DNA from: Lichenibacterium ramalinae
GTDB taxonomy: Bacteria; Pseudomonadota; Alphaproteobacteria; Rhizobiales; Beijerinckiaceae
Reading direction: 5' to 3'
NCBI RefSeq assembly: GCF_004137085.1
Contig: NZ_QYBC01000014.1
Span: 112,569 to 176,568, forward strand
Length of the DNA: 64,000 nucleotides
In this document: one piece after another, positions 24,097 to 32,880 of the stretch
Layout: the number at the start of each line of letters is the position of its first letter
Position numbering within the stretch: position 1 is the first letter of the stretch
Made by a program: the position numbers and the translations under genes
The notes under the pieces: model-generated
Told to the model about the DNA's origin: nothing
Seen by the model: the letters and a program-made list of their open reading frames with translations, nothing else
Databases searched by the model: none

Positions 24097-24963
24097 ATGC
24101 TGCTGACCCGCGCCCCCGCCAAGATCAACCTGACGCTCCACGTGGTGCGGCGTCGGCCGGACGGCTTCCACGACCTCGAAAGCCTGGTGGTGTTCGGCGG
24201 CGTCTCCGATATCCTCGCCCTCGACCCCGGCCGGCCGCTCGGCCTGTCGGTGTCGGGGCCGACCGCGACCGCCGCCGGCGACGCCGACGGCAACCTGGTG
24301 CTCAAGGCCACGCGCGCCCTCGCGGCGCGCGTCCCGGGGCTGCGCACCGGCGCGTTCCACCTCGTCAAGCGCCTGCCGGTCGGCGCCGGGCTCGGGGGCG
24401 GGTCCTCCGACGCCGCCGCGGCGCTGCGCCTGCTGGCGCGGCTGAACGGCCTGCCGGCCGGCGACGGCCGCGTCGTCGAGGCCGCGCGGGCCACGGGGTC
24501 CGACGTGCCGGTCTGCGTCGAGCCGCGCTCGCGCATGATGGCGGGCACGGGGGACCGGCTCGGCCGGCCGCTCATGGCCCGCCCGATCTATGCCGTGCTG
24601 GCCAACCCCGGCATCCACGTGCCGACGCCCGCCGTCTTCGCCCGGATGGGCTTCCAGCCCGGCGAAAGCCGCGACCTCGGCGACCATCCGGTGCCGCACG
24701 ACGACCTGAGCCACGCGGAGTTCCTGGCGCTGGTCGGGGGGGGGCGGAACGACATGGAAGCCGCCGCCCTGTCGCTGGCCCCGGCGATCGGCGACGCCAT
24801 CGACGCCCTCGCCGCCACGCCGGGGCACCGCACCGTCCGCATGTCGGGCTCGGGCTCGACCTGTTTCGCCCTCTACGACGACCGCCGCCGCGCCCGCGCC
24901 GCCGCCCACCTGCTGGCCGGCGCCCGTTCCGGCTGGTGGATCCGGGCGACGGCGCTGCGCTGA
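24097..24963 (+). CDS. ispE: 4-diphosphocytidyl-2-C-methyl-D-erythritol kinase IspE
   Basis: This 288-residue GHMP kinase phosphorylates CDP-methylerythritol in the non-mevalonate isoprenoid pathway. The opening TRAPAKINLTLHVVRRRPDG carries the active-site Lys. The ATP-binding glycine loop is PVGAGLGGGSSDAAAAL near residue 95, with the catalytic Asp in SSDAA. The C-terminal GHMP motif is MSGSGSTCFALYD near residue 250. The frame is open from a GTG at 24067, but the ATG at 24097 matches family starts. It supplies precursors for the polyprenyl synthase encoded at 31720-32739. Confidence 0.92.
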   Translation: MLLTRAPAKINLTLHVVRRRPDGFHDLESLVVFGGVSDILALDPGRPLGLSVSGPTATAAGDADGNLVLKATRALAARVPGLRTGAFHLVKRLPVGAGLGGGSSDAAAALRLLARLNGLPAGDGRVVEAARATGSDVPVCVEPRSRMMAGTGDRLGRPLMARPIYAVLANPGIHVPTPAVFARMGFQPGESRDLGDHPVPHDDLSHAEFLALVGGGRNDMEAAALSLAPAIGDAIDALAATPGHRTVRMSGSGSTCFALYDDRRRARAAAHLLAGARSGWWIRATALR

Positions 24964-25124
24964 CGGCGGGGGAGCCCGCACCCACCCATCCTGCCTCATT
25001 CCTGAGCATCGCCGCGCCGCCGCCACGCGGGTCGGCGCCGGGTGCCGCGGCTGTTGCACCCATGTCGCAGTCGCGCGGTAACACTGCCGCTCCGGGTCTG
25101 GGCCGGACGGCCGTCGCCGTCCCG

Positions 25125-25159
25125 ATCGCCGGGCGGGAGCCGGGGAGCCGCCCGGCGAT
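25125..25159. terminator. Perfect 12-bp hairpin downstream of ispE
   Basis: ATCGCCGGGCGG at 25125-25136 pairs with CCGCCCGGCGAT at 25148-25159 around an 11-base loop. It lies about 160 bases after ispE and has no T-run. A terminator or a structured non-coding element are both possible. Confidence 0.4.
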
Positions 25160-25505
25160 GCGGGCGGCCCGAAGCGCGCTCGACCCCACTGCCGCGGCGC
25201 CGCCCGGCGAGGCTTCGGCGGCCGGATCAGCCGCTTACGCGCGGCGCTTCGCGTCCCGCATCAGTTGAGGCGACGGCCGGTGCCGGCCATGCGGCCGCCG
25301 CCGCCGCGGCACCTTTTGCCGCGCGACGCGTCGCCTTTCCGGCAAGCTTCGCGCTTGCCAGGGCGCCGAGACTGTCCTTGCATGGTCGCCGCGACGGAGC
25401 GCACACTCCCTGCAACGTTCAGACATCGCAGGGGGCACGCCATAGAACGGACATCCGTCGCGCATTAACTGATGGGTGTGCCGATCGGGCGGGGGCGCTC
25501 CGAAA

Positions 25506-25522
25506 CTGGCACACGGTCTGCA
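25506..25522 (+). promoter_or_regulatory. Sigma-54-type promoter for prkA-yeaH-spoVR
   Basis: CTGGCACACGGTCTGCA matches the -24/-12 consensus: GG and GC are exactly 10 bases apart, TGGCAC is perfect, and the -12 element is CTGC instead of TTGC. The ATG of prkA follows about 70 bases later. Confidence 0.55.
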
Positions 25523-25594
25523 GTCTGGTTCGTATCTCGACAACTCTTCGACCTCGGGCCTTCGCCCCGGGTCCGCGGATGAGAGGGCCCTTTG

Positions 25595-27532
25595 ATGGAC
25601 GACCTGTTCACGAGCTTCGCGCGGTCCTACGATGCCCGGCGGGCGGCCGACATGTCGCTCGCCGAGTACCTGCAGGGCTGCCGCTCCGACCCCATGATGT
25701 ATGCCAGTGCGCCCGAGCGCATCCTGGCCGCCATCGGCGCCCCCGAGATGGTGGATACCGCCAAGGATCCCCGGCTCGGCCGCATCTTCATGAACCGCAC
25801 GGTGCGGCTCTACCCGGCCTTCTCCGAATTCTACGGCATGGAGGAGACGATCGAGCGCATCGTCTCGTTCTTCCGCCACGCCGCCCAGGGGCTCGAGGAG
25901 CGCAAGCAGATCCTCTACCTGCTGGGCCCGGTGGGCGGCGGCAAGTCGTCGCTCGCCGAGCGCCTGAAGGCGCTGATCGAGCACCACCCCGTCTACGTGC
26001 TCAAGGCCGGCAACGAGATGTCGCCCGTCTTCGAGAGCCCGCTCGGCCTCTTCGACCCCGACACGCTGGGCGAACAGATCGAGGACCGCTACGGCATCCC
26101 GCGCCGGCGCCTGACCGGCCTGATGAGCCCCTGGGCGCTGAAGCGGCTCGACGAGTTCAACGGCGACATCGGCAAGTTCCGCGTCGTCAAGGTCAACCCG
26201 TCGCGCCTGCGCCAGATCGCGCTGGCCAAGACCGAGCCCGGCGACGAGAACAACCAGGACATCTCGTCCCTCGTCGGCAAGGTGGACATCCGCAAGCTCG
26301 AAAGCCTGTCCCAGGCCGACCCCGACGCCTACAGCTATTCGGGCGGCCTCAACCGGGCCAACCAGGGCATGCTCGAGTTCGTCGAGATGTTCAAGGCGCC
26401 CATCAAGATGCTGCATCCGCTGCTCACGGCGACGCAGGAAGGCAACTACGTCGGCACCGAGAACATCGGCGCCATCCCGTTCACCGGCATCATCATGGCC
26501 CACTCGAACGAGGCCGAGTGGCAGACGTTCCGGCAGAACAAGAACAACGAAGCCTTCATCGACCGCATCTACGTCATCAAGGTGCCCTACTGCCTCCGCG
26601 TGACGGAGGAGAAGGCGATCTACGACAAGCTGATCCGCTCGTCCGAACTCGCCGAGGCGCCCTGCGCGCCGGGCACACTCGACATGCTGGCGCGGTTCTC
26701 GGTGCTGTCGCGGCTGCGCGAGCACGAGAACTCCAACACCTATTCCAAGATGCGCGTCTACGACGGCGAAAGCCTGCGCGAGGTCGACCCCCGTGCCCGC
26801 TCCATGCAGGAATACAAGGACGCGGCCGGCGTCGACGAGGGGATGGACGGCATCTCGACCCGCTTCGCCTTCAAGGTGCTGGCGGCGACCTTCAACCACG
26901 ACACGACCGAAGTCGTCGCCGACCCGGTCCACCTCATGTACGTGCTGGAACAGTCGATCCGCCGCGAGCAGCTCCCCGACGACGTCGAGAAGCGCTACCG
27001 CGAGTTCATCAAGGCCGACCTGGCCCCGCGCTACGCCGAGTTCATCGGCCACGAGATCCAGAAGGCCTACCTCGAGTCCTACCACGACTACGGCCAGAAC
27101 CTGTTCGACCGCTACGTGGACTATGCCGACGCCTGGATCGAGGACCAGGACTTCAAGGACCCCGACACCGGCCAGCTGCTCAACCGCGAACTCCTGAACC
27201 AGGAGCTCACCAAGATCGAGAAGCCCGCCGGCATCGCCAACCCGAAGGACTTCCGCAACGAGGTCGTCAAGTTCTCGCTGCGCGCGCGCGCCCACAATTC
27301 GGGGCGCAACCCGTCCTGGACCTCCTACGAGAAGCTGCGCGACGTGATCGAGCGGCGCATGTTCTCGCAGGTCGAGGAACTCCTGCCCGTCATCAGCTTC
27401 ACCTCCAAGCGCGACAGCGAGACGGAGAAGAAGCACGGCGAATTCGTCGAGCGGATGGTGGCGCGGGGCTACACGGAGCGGCAGGTGCGCCGCCTCGTCG
27501 AATGGTACATGAGGGTGAAGAAGGCCGGCTGA
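25595..27532 (+). CDS. prkA: PrkA family serine protein kinase (YeaG-like)
   Basis: This 645-residue AAA-type ATPase/protein kinase takes part in stationary-phase and nutrient-stress responses. The N-terminal PrkA AAA domain has Walker A LGPVGGGKSSLAER near residue 110. The C-terminal kinase-like domain follows after about residue 380. Length agrees with the family (about 640). I chose the ATG at 25595, with GAGAGGG about eight bases before. A TTG one codon earlier is possible. It leads the conserved prkA-yeaH-spoVR operon, which in E. coli (yeaGH) is nitrogen-regulated, in keeping with the sigma-54-like site upstream. Confidence 0.93.
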   Translation: MDDLFTSFARSYDARRAADMSLAEYLQGCRSDPMMYASAPERILAAIGAPEMVDTAKDPRLGRIFMNRTVRLYPAFSEFYGMEETIERIVSFFRHAAQGLEERKQILYLLGPVGGGKSSLAERLKALIEHHPVYVLKAGNEMSPVFESPLGLFDPDTLGEQIEDRYGIPRRRLTGLMSPWALKRLDEFNGDIGKFRVVKVNPSRLRQIALAKTEPGDENNQDISSLVGKVDIRKLESLSQADPDAYSYSGGLNRANQGMLEFVEMFKAPIKMLHPLLTATQEGNYVGTENIGAIPFTGIIMAHSNEAEWQTFRQNKNNEAFIDRIYVIKVPYCLRVTEEKAIYDKLIRSSELAEAPCAPGTLDMLARFSVLSRLREHENSNTYSKMRVYDGESLREVDPRARSMQEYKDAAGVDEGMDGISTRFAFKVLAATFNHDTTEVVADPVHLMYVLEQSIRREQLPDDVEKRYREFIKADLAPRYAEFIGHEIQKAYLESYHDYGQNLFDRYVDYADAWIEDQDFKDPDTGQLLNRELLNQELTKIEKPAGIANPKDFRNEVVKFSLRARAHNSGRNPSWTSYEKLRDVIERRMFSQVEELLPVISFTSKRDSETEKKHGEFVERMVARGYTERQVRRLVEWYMRVKKAG

Positions 27533-27561
27533 TCCTCCCTCCCTGGGATGCGGGAACGTTC

Positions 27562-28887
27562 ATGCACATCGTCGACCGTCGCCTGAATGCGAGCGGCAAG
27601 AGCCTCGCCAACCGACAGCGCTTCCTCCGCCGCGCCAAGACCCTGGTGCGGCAGGCGGTGCGGAACTCCTCGAAGGACCGCTCGATCAAGGACCTCGACC
27701 AGGGCGGGGAAGTGTCCATCCCGCTCGACGGCGTCCGCGAGCCGCGCCTGCGCCGCTCCTCCCAGGGCGGCGTGCGGGAAGGGCTGTTCCCCGGCAACAA
27801 GAGGTTCGTCGAGGGCGACACCATCCCGCGCGACCCCTCCGGCGGGGGCAGGCGCGGCAACGAGGGGGCGGAGGACGGCTCGGGGGAGGACGACTTCCGC
27901 TTCGTCCTTTCGCGCGAGGAATACCTCGACCTGTTCTTCGACGACCTCGAACTGCCCGACCTCGCCAAGAAGAAGCTGGCGACGGCGGAATCGGTGTCGC
28001 TGACCCGGGCCGGCTATTCGACGGCGGGCTCGCCCGCCAACATGTCGCTCACCCGCACCATGCGGAACTCGCTGTCGCGGCGCATCGCGCTGCGCCGGCC
28101 GAAGGGCGAGGAGGTGCGGGAGATCGAGGCCGAGGTCGAGGCGCTGGCGGCCTCGGGCCTCGATCCCGACCGGCTGGCGGTGCTGGAGGCGGAACTGGCC
28201 CGGCTGCGCGAGCGCACGCGGCGCGTCAGCTTCGTCGACCCGATCGACATCCGCTACCGCCGCTTCAACCCGGTCCCCAAGCCCGTCGCCCAGGCCGTCA
28301 TGTTCTGCCTCATGGACACGTCGGCCTCGATGACCGAGCACATGAAGGACCTGGCCAAGCGCTTCTTCTCGCTGCTCTACATCTTCCTGCGGCGGCGCTA
28401 CAAGAACGTCGACATCGTGTTCATCCGCCACACGCACGAGGCCAGGGAGGTCGACGAGGACACGTTCTTCTCCTCGCCCGAGACCGGCGGCACCGTGGTG
28501 TCGTCGGCGCTCGACGAGATGATGCGGGTCGCGGCGGCGCGCTATCCGGCGGCCGACTGGAACATCTACACGGCGCAGGCGTCGGACGGCGACAATTCGT
28601 CGGGCGACACCGAGCGCACCGCCACCACGCTGCGCGACGGCGTGCTGCCGCTGTGCCAGTATTTCGCCTATCTCGAGGTCGGCCGCGAGAACGAGACGCC
28701 CCACATGGGCTTCGTGCAGCGCCAGACCGAGCTGTGGCGCACCTACGAGGCTGTGGCGAAATCCGGATCGGACTTCGCCATGTGCAAGGTCCGCCACCGG
28801 GCCGAGATCTATCCCGTGTTCCGCAAGCTCTTCGAGCGCAAGGAGCGGGGTGCGCGCTCCGAACCCGCCAGGGGGGCCTCGGCATGA
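27562..28887 (+). CDS. YeaH/YhbH family DUF444 protein with VWA-like domain
   Basis: This 441-residue partner of PrkA starts MHIVDRRLNASGKS, typical of the family. The N-terminal half is basic and glycine-rich (about residues 60-115). The C-terminal half contains a von Willebrand A-like fold whose MIDAS sequence DTSASM is near residue 253. Conserved segments include HTHEAREVDEDTFF and GGTVVSSALDEM. The biochemical role is unknown. It always travels with PrkA, and the MIDAS suggests metal-dependent protein binding. It begins 29 bases after prkA and overlaps spoVR by 4 bases. Confidence 0.92.
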   Translation: MHIVDRRLNASGKSLANRQRFLRRAKTLVRQAVRNSSKDRSIKDLDQGGEVSIPLDGVREPRLRRSSQGGVREGLFPGNKRFVEGDTIPRDPSGGGRRGNEGAEDGSGEDDFRFVLSREEYLDLFFDDLELPDLAKKKLATAESVSLTRAGYSTAGSPANMSLTRTMRNSLSRRIALRRPKGEEVREIEAEVEALAASGLDPDRLAVLEAELARLRERTRRVSFVDPIDIRYRRFNPVPKPVAQAVMFCLMDTSASMTEHMKDLAKRFFSLLYIFLRRRYKNVDIVFIRHTHEAREVDEDTFFSSPETGGTVVSSALDEMMRVAAARYPAADWNIYTAQASDGDNSSGDTERTATTLRDGVLPLCQYFAYLEVGRENETPHMGFVQRQTELWRTYEAVAKSGSDFAMCKVRHRAEIYPVFRKLFERKERGARSEPARGASA

Positions 28888-30440
28888 CCGTCATGACGCC
28901 CGACCGCCTGCTCTTCACCGGCGCCGACTGGACCTACGAGACCATCCAGCGCATCAACGATGCCTGCGAAACCATCGCCCACGGCGAGATGGGCCTCAAG
29001 ACCTACCCGAACCAGATCGAGATCATCACCACCGAGCAGATGCTCGACGCCTATTCCTCGGTCGGCATGCCGCTGTTCTACGGGCATTGGAGCTTCGGCA
29101 AGAGCTTCGCCCACCACGAGGCCTCCTACCGCAAGGGCTTGCGCGGTCTCGCCTACGAGATCGTCATCAACTCGAATCCCTGCGTCAGCTACATCATGGA
29201 GGAGAATTCCGCCACGATGCAGACGCTGGTCATCGCCCACGCGGCCTTCGGCCACAACCACTTCTTCCGCAACAACTACCTGTTCAAGCAATGGACGCAG
29301 GCCGAGGGCATCCTCGGCTACCTCGACTTCGCCAAGACCTTCATCGCCGACTGCGAGGAACGCTACGGCCATGTGGCGGTCGAACGGGTGCTCGACGCCG
29401 CCCATGCGCTGCAGAGCCACGGCGTCCACCGCTACCCGCGCAAGCGCAAGCCCGACCTCGCCTCCGAGCAGCGCCGCGAGCGCGACCGGCGCGAACACCA
29501 GGAGCAGATGTTCAACGACCTGTGGCGCACCGTGCCCGAGAAGGAGAAGGGCGCCGCCGGCAACCTGTCCGACGAGCGCCGCAAGGCGCTGCTGGAGCTG
29601 CCGCAGGAGAACATCCTCTACTTCGTCGAGAAGACCGCGCCCCGGCTCGCCCCCTGGCAGCGCGAGATCATCCGCATCGTCCGCCTGATCGCCCAGTACT
29701 TCTACCCGCAGGGCCAGACCAAGCTGATGAACGAGGGCTGCGCCACCTACTGCCACTACCAGATCATGGGCAAGCTGTACGAGACGGGGCAGATCTCGGA
29801 AGGCTCCTACCTCGAGTTCCTCGGCTCTCACACCAACGTGGTGATGCAGCCCGACTATGACGACAAGCGCTTCGGCGGCATCAACCCCTACGCGCTCGGC
29901 TTCGCCATGATGCAGGACATCGAGCGCATCGTGGTGGCGCCGACCGACGAGGACCGCGAATGGTTCCCCGACATCGCCGGGCGGGGAGACCCCTATGCGG
30001 TGCTGGCGGACGTGTGGGCCAATTACCGCGACGAGAGCTTCGTGTCGCAGTTCCTCAGCCCGCACCTGATGCGCCGCTGGAAGCTGTTCCACGTGCAGGA
30101 CGAGGGCGACCCCAAGAAGGACCTGCGCGTCGCCGCCATCCACGACGAGCGCGGCTACCGGGGCCTGCGCCGCGCCCTGTCGCGCCACTACGACGTGGCC
30201 TGGCAGGACCCGGACATCCAGGTCATCGACGTCGACCTCGCGGGCGACCGCCGGCTCATGGTGCAGCACAACGTCCTCAACGGCGTGCTGATGAGCGAGC
30301 GCGAGACGCGCGAGGTGCTCCAGCACCTCGCCGACCTGTGGGGCTACGACGTGCACATGCGGGAGGTGGACCAGGCCTCCGGCAAGCTGCTCAAGGAGCA
30401 CAGCGCCAGCGCGCGGGCGACCTTCCTGCAGGGGGGATGA
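28884..30440 (+). CDS. spoVR: SpoVR family protein
   Basis: This 518-residue protein of the SpoVR family (YcgB in E. coli) was named for a role in Bacillus spore cortex formation. In non-sporulating bacteria it accompanies PrkA and YeaH. Family stretches are LFTGADWTYETIQRI, MPLFYGHWSFGKSF near residue 60, EENSATMQTLVIAHAAFGHN near residue 108 and MNEGCATYCHYQIM near residue 285. The ATG shares four bases with the yeaH stop (ATGA). The molecular activity is unknown. Several conserved His and Glu residues in the H-x-x-x-H-N and E-G-C-A-T contexts could bind metal. Confidence 0.93.
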   Translation: MTVMTPDRLLFTGADWTYETIQRINDACETIAHGEMGLKTYPNQIEIITTEQMLDAYSSVGMPLFYGHWSFGKSFAHHEASYRKGLRGLAYEIVINSNPCVSYIMEENSATMQTLVIAHAAFGHNHFFRNNYLFKQWTQAEGILGYLDFAKTFIADCEERYGHVAVERVLDAAHALQSHGVHRYPRKRKPDLASEQRRERDRREHQEQMFNDLWRTVPEKEKGAAGNLSDERRKALLELPQENILYFVEKTAPRLAPWQREIIRIVRLIAQYFYPQGQTKLMNEGCATYCHYQIMGKLYETGQISEGSYLEFLGSHTNVVMQPDYDDKRFGGINPYALGFAMMQDIERIVVAPTDEDREWFPDIAGRGDPYAVLADVWANYRDESFVSQFLSPHLMRRWKLFHVQDEGDPKKDLRVAAIHDERGYRGLRRALSRHYDVAWQDPDIQVIDVDLAGDRRLMVQHNVLNGVLMSERETREVLQHLADLWGYDVHMREVDQASGKLLKEHSASARATFLQGG

Positions 30441-30473
30441 CGGTTTCCGAGGGTCGGCGAGCTTTCGGCGGGC

Positions 30474-30491
30474 GGGCTCAGGGCAGAGCCC
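30474..30491. repeat. REP-like palindrome after spoVR, second copy of the 3751 element
   Basis: GGGCTCAGGGCAGAGCCC contains the same 14-base core (TCAGGGCAGAGCCC) as the element at 3751 and sits 34 bases after the spoVR stop. It may end the operon transcript. Confidence 0.5.
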
Positions 30492-30520
30492 GACGCGCGA
30501 CCGCGGGTTCGGAAAGGCCC

Positions 30521-30549
30521 TTGTATCGGCGTACTCATCCGGGTACACT
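30521..30549 (+). promoter_or_regulatory. Promoter of the yefM-yoeB pair with GTAC repeats
   Basis: TTGTAT (30521-30526) and TACACT (30544-30549) are 17 bases apart, just before the antitoxin ATG at 30557. Two GTAC motifs (30531-30534 and 30543-30546) lie in and beside the -10 region, in the way TGTACA elements form the operator of E. coli yefM-yoeB. Confidence 0.6.
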
Positions 30550-30556
30550 GACGACC

Positions 30557-30811
30557 ATGAGAACCATGTCGTTCAGCGAAGTTCGCCGCAATCTGGCCCA
30601 GACCATCGACAGCGTGAACGCCGATCATGAGCCGGTCATGGTGACGCGTGACCGCGGGAAACCGGCGGCCGTCCTGATCTCCGTCGAGGACTTCGCCTCG
30701 TTCGAGGAAACCGCTTATTTGCTGCGGAGCCCGAAAAACGCAGATCGACTGGCGAGATCGATCGAGAACCTGGAAAGAGGCCTGGGGACAGAGCGCGAGA
30801 TCATCGATTGA
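30557..30811 (+). CDS. yefM: YefM/Phd family antitoxin
   Basis: This 84-residue antitoxin has the Phd/YefM N-terminal DNA-binding fold (MSFSEVRRNLAQTIDSVNADHEPVMVTRDRG cut at normal family length, then KPAAVLISVEDFASFEETAYLLRS). The C-terminal tail (ARSIENLERG, with ERE) is the part that neutralises the toxin. It binds YoeB and represses the shared promoter, which contains GTAC repeats. It overlaps the toxin start by 4 bases. The pair stands between spoVR and the LOG-family gene. Confidence 0.9.
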   Translation: MRTMSFSEVRRNLAQTIDSVNADHEPVMVTRDRGKPAAVLISVEDFASFEETAYLLRSPKNADRLARSIENLERGLGTEREIID

Positions 30812-31062
30812 AGCTTCTGTTCGAGGCGGCAGCCTGGGACGACTATCTCCACTGGCAGGCAGTGGACAGGAAGATGACGGCGCGCCTCAACGGTCTCCTG
30901 CGCGAGTGTACGAGAAGCCCCTTCACCGGGATCGGAAAGCCCGAACCACTGAGAGGTCGATATTCAGGCTGGTGGTCTCGCCGCATCGATCAGGAACACC
31001 GTCTCGTGTACCGCGTCGAGGATGACACGCTGCTCGTGGCGCAATGCCGTTACCATTACTGA
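30808..31062 (+). CDS. yoeB: YoeB family mRNA interferase toxin
   Basis: This 84-residue ribosome-dependent endoribonuclease has the same length as E. coli YoeB, and the catalytic residues fall at identical positions: Glu46 (GKPEPL), Arg65 (EHRLVY), His83 and Tyr84 (CRYHY end). WSRRIDQEHRLVYRVEDD is the family core. Translation begins at a TTG that overlaps the antitoxin stop (TTGA), which should keep toxin output below antitoxin. The toxin looks intact. Confidence 0.93.
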   Translation: MKLLFEAAAWDDYLHWQAVDRKMTARLNGLLRECTRSPFTGIGKPEPLRGRYSGWWSRRIDQEHRLVYRVEDDTLLVAQCRYHY

Positions 31063-31108
31063 CGTTGCGACACTGCTGTCGTGACCGGGCAGACCGTAGA
31101 GGGGTCGC

Positions 31109-31717
31109 TCAGCTTTCGTCGGCCGTGATCCACTTGCCGACGCGGGGCGGCACATAGGCCCGGAAGCGCGTCAGGATGTCGCCGGGCGCCTCGGCCACCA
31201 CGAGCATGTCGCGATGCTCGGCCTTCATGAATCCCTGTGCGGTCGCACCGTCGAGGAACGCCGTCAGCTGCCCGTAGAAGCCGGCGATGTCCAGCAGGCC
31301 GCAGGGTTTGGCGTGGTAGCCGAGCTGCGCCCAGGTCCAAACCTCGAAGAGTTCTTCGAACGTGCCGGCGCCCCCGGGCAAGGCCACGAAGCCGTCGGAC
31401 AGGTCCGCCATCATCGCCTTGCGCTCGTGCATGGAGCCGACGACGCGCAGCTCGGTCAGGCCCCTGTGGGCGACCTCCTTGTCGGCGAGCGCCTGGGGAA
31501 TGACTCCGATCACCTCGCCACCGGCCTCGAGCGCGGCATCGGCCACGGCGCCCATCAGGCCGACCGAAGCGCCGCCGTAGACGAGGCCGATCCCCTCGCT
31601 TGCGAGGTGGGCGCCGAGGTCCCGGGCCCCCGCCAGGAAGCGCGGGTCCCGGCCCGGGTTCGAGCCGCAGAAGACGCAGAGCCGCCGGAGGGACGGCGAC
31701 GCCGTCGCGGCTGCCAC
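31109..31717 (-). CDS. LOG family protein (TIGR00730, nucleoside 5'-monophosphate phosphoribohydrolase-like)
   Basis: This 202-residue Rossmann-fold protein is of the LOG/YvdD family. Plant and some bacterial members release cytokinin bases from nucleotides, and others hydrolyse AMP to adenine and ribose 5-phosphate. The family motif PGGAGTFEELFEVWTWAQLG is near residue 108, with the preceding SMHERKAMM and an N-terminal LCVFCGSNPG. Older annotations call it lysine decarboxylase, which is wrong for this family. I infer a GTG start at 31717, two bases after the ispB stop, because no ATG precedes the conserved region. Confidence 0.85.
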   Translation of the reverse strand: MAAATASPSLRRLCVFCGSNPGRDPRFLAGARDLGAHLASEGIGLVYGGASVGLMGAVADAALEAGGEVIGVIPQALADKEVAHRGLTELRVVGSMHERKAMMADLSDGFVALPGGAGTFEELFEVWTWAQLGYHAKPCGLLDIAGFYGQLTAFLDGATAQGFMKAEHRDMLVVAEAPGDILTRFRAYVPPRVGKWITADES

Positions 31718-31719
31718 GC

Positions 31720-32739
31720 TCAGTTCGCCCGGCGGATGCAGAAGTCCACGACGTCGAGCAGCGCCGCCTTGTGCTCGGAGGCGGGGAACAGCTCCAGCGC
31801 GTCGCGCGCCATGGCGCCGTAGTGGCGGGCGCGTTCGATCGTGTCCTCGATGGCGCGATGGCGCCGCATCGTGGCGATGGCGGTGTCGAGGTCGGGATCG
31901 GTGATCTCGCCCTTCTCCAGCGTGCGCGACCAGAAGGCGCGCTCCTCGGCCGAACCCCGGCGGAACGACAGCACCACCGGCAGGGTGATCTTGCCCTCGC
32001 GGAAGTCGTCGCCGACGTTCTTGCCGAGCGTCGAACTCGAGCCGCCGTAGTCGAGCGCGTCGTCGATGAGCTGGAAGGCGATGCCGAGGTTCGTGCCATA
32101 GGCGCGGCAGGCCGCCATCTCGGCCTTGGGCCGCCCGGCCAGGATGGGCCCGACCTCGCAGGCGGCGGCGAACAGCGCCGCCGTCTTGGCGCGGATCACC
32201 GCGATGTAGTCGTCCTCGGTGGTGGCGGTGTCCTTCGCGGCCGAGATCTGCATGACCTCGCCCTCGGCGATCACGGCGGCGGCATCGGCCAACACGGACA
32301 GGCAGGGCAGGGAGCCGACCTCCACCATCATGCGGAAGGCCTGGCCGAGCAGGAAGTCGCCGACCAGCACCGAGGCCTCGTTGCCCCACAGCATGCGGGC
32401 CGCGAGCTTGCCGCGGCGCATGTCGCTCTGGTCCACGACGTCGTCGTGCAGCAGGGTCGCGGTGTGCATGAACTCGACGGAGGCGGCGAGCTTCACGTGG
32501 CCGTCGCCGCTGTAGCCGCACAGGCCCGCGGCCGCCAGCGTCATCATGGGCCGCAGGCGCTTGCCGCCGGATTCGATCAGGTGGTTGGCGACCTCCGGGA
32601 TCATGGCGACGTCGGACCCCGTCCGGGCCACGATGGCCTGGTTCACCCGGTCCATGTCGGTCCGCACCAGGGACCAGAGCTTGCCGATGCCGGCGTCGGA
32701 CGCCGCTTCACCGAGGGGGATCACCACGCCCAAAGGCAC
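31720..32739 (-). CDS. ispB: Long-chain polyprenyl diphosphate synthase (IspB/DdsA-like)
   Basis: This 339-residue trans-prenyltransferase builds the polyprenyl tail of ubiquinone, decaprenyl if this is a typical alphaproteobacterium. The first aspartate-rich motif is LLHDDVVDQSDMRRGK near residue 95 and the second is LIDDALDYGG near residue 222. GGKRLRPMM near residue 58 binds pyrophosphate. The absence of bulky residues just before the first motif (EFMHTATLLHDD) fits a long product. The start is a GTG preceded by AAGGA. The product could also feed the UbiA-type enzyme encoded at 56688-58196. It is co-transcribed with the LOG gene and divergent from the DUF2007 gene. Confidence 0.9.
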   Translation of the reverse strand: MPLGVVIPLGEAASDAGIGKLWSLVRTDMDRVNQAIVARTGSDVAMIPEVANHLIESGGKRLRPMMTLAAAGLCGYSGDGHVKLAASVEFMHTATLLHDDVVDQSDMRRGKLAARMLWGNEASVLVGDFLLGQAFRMMVEVGSLPCLSVLADAAAVIAEGEVMQISAAKDTATTEDDYIAVIRAKTAALFAAACEVGPILAGRPKAEMAACRAYGTNLGIAFQLIDDALDYGGSSSTLGKNVGDDFREGKITLPVVLSFRRGSAEERAFWSRTLEKGEITDPDLDTAIATMRRHRAIEDTIERARHYGAMARDALELFPASEHKAALLDVVDFCIRRAN

Positions 32740-32880
32740 ACTTCCTTGTCACTGCTGCGCGCGCGGACCATAAGGCCGGGGTGGCCCAGCCGCAACATGC
32801 CTTTCCGCGCGGCCGGGCCGCCCCGCGCAGGCCTGCCCTGCATGCCGCCGATCCCCCCCCGACAGGACGATGCCTTCCCG

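Larger units (their letters stand above)
24964..25594. other. Long intergenic region before prkA
   Basis: These 631 bases contain no gene I can support, although several GC-driven frames are open. They hold a strong hairpin (25125-25159) and a sigma-54-like promoter (25506-25522). A short basic frame of 60 codons on the minus strand (25261-25443) has no recognisable domain and is left out. Confidence 0.55.

Noticed and set aside
25261..25443. A 60-codon basic frame on the minus strand before prkA
   Set aside because: It has no recognisable domain or convincing ribosome-binding site and lies in a GC-rich intergenic region. Kept as non-coding for lack of support.
31109..31717. Lysine decarboxylase
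   Set aside because: The PGGAGTFEE motif marks the LOG phosphoribohydrolase family. The decarboxylase name is a historical mis-annotation.
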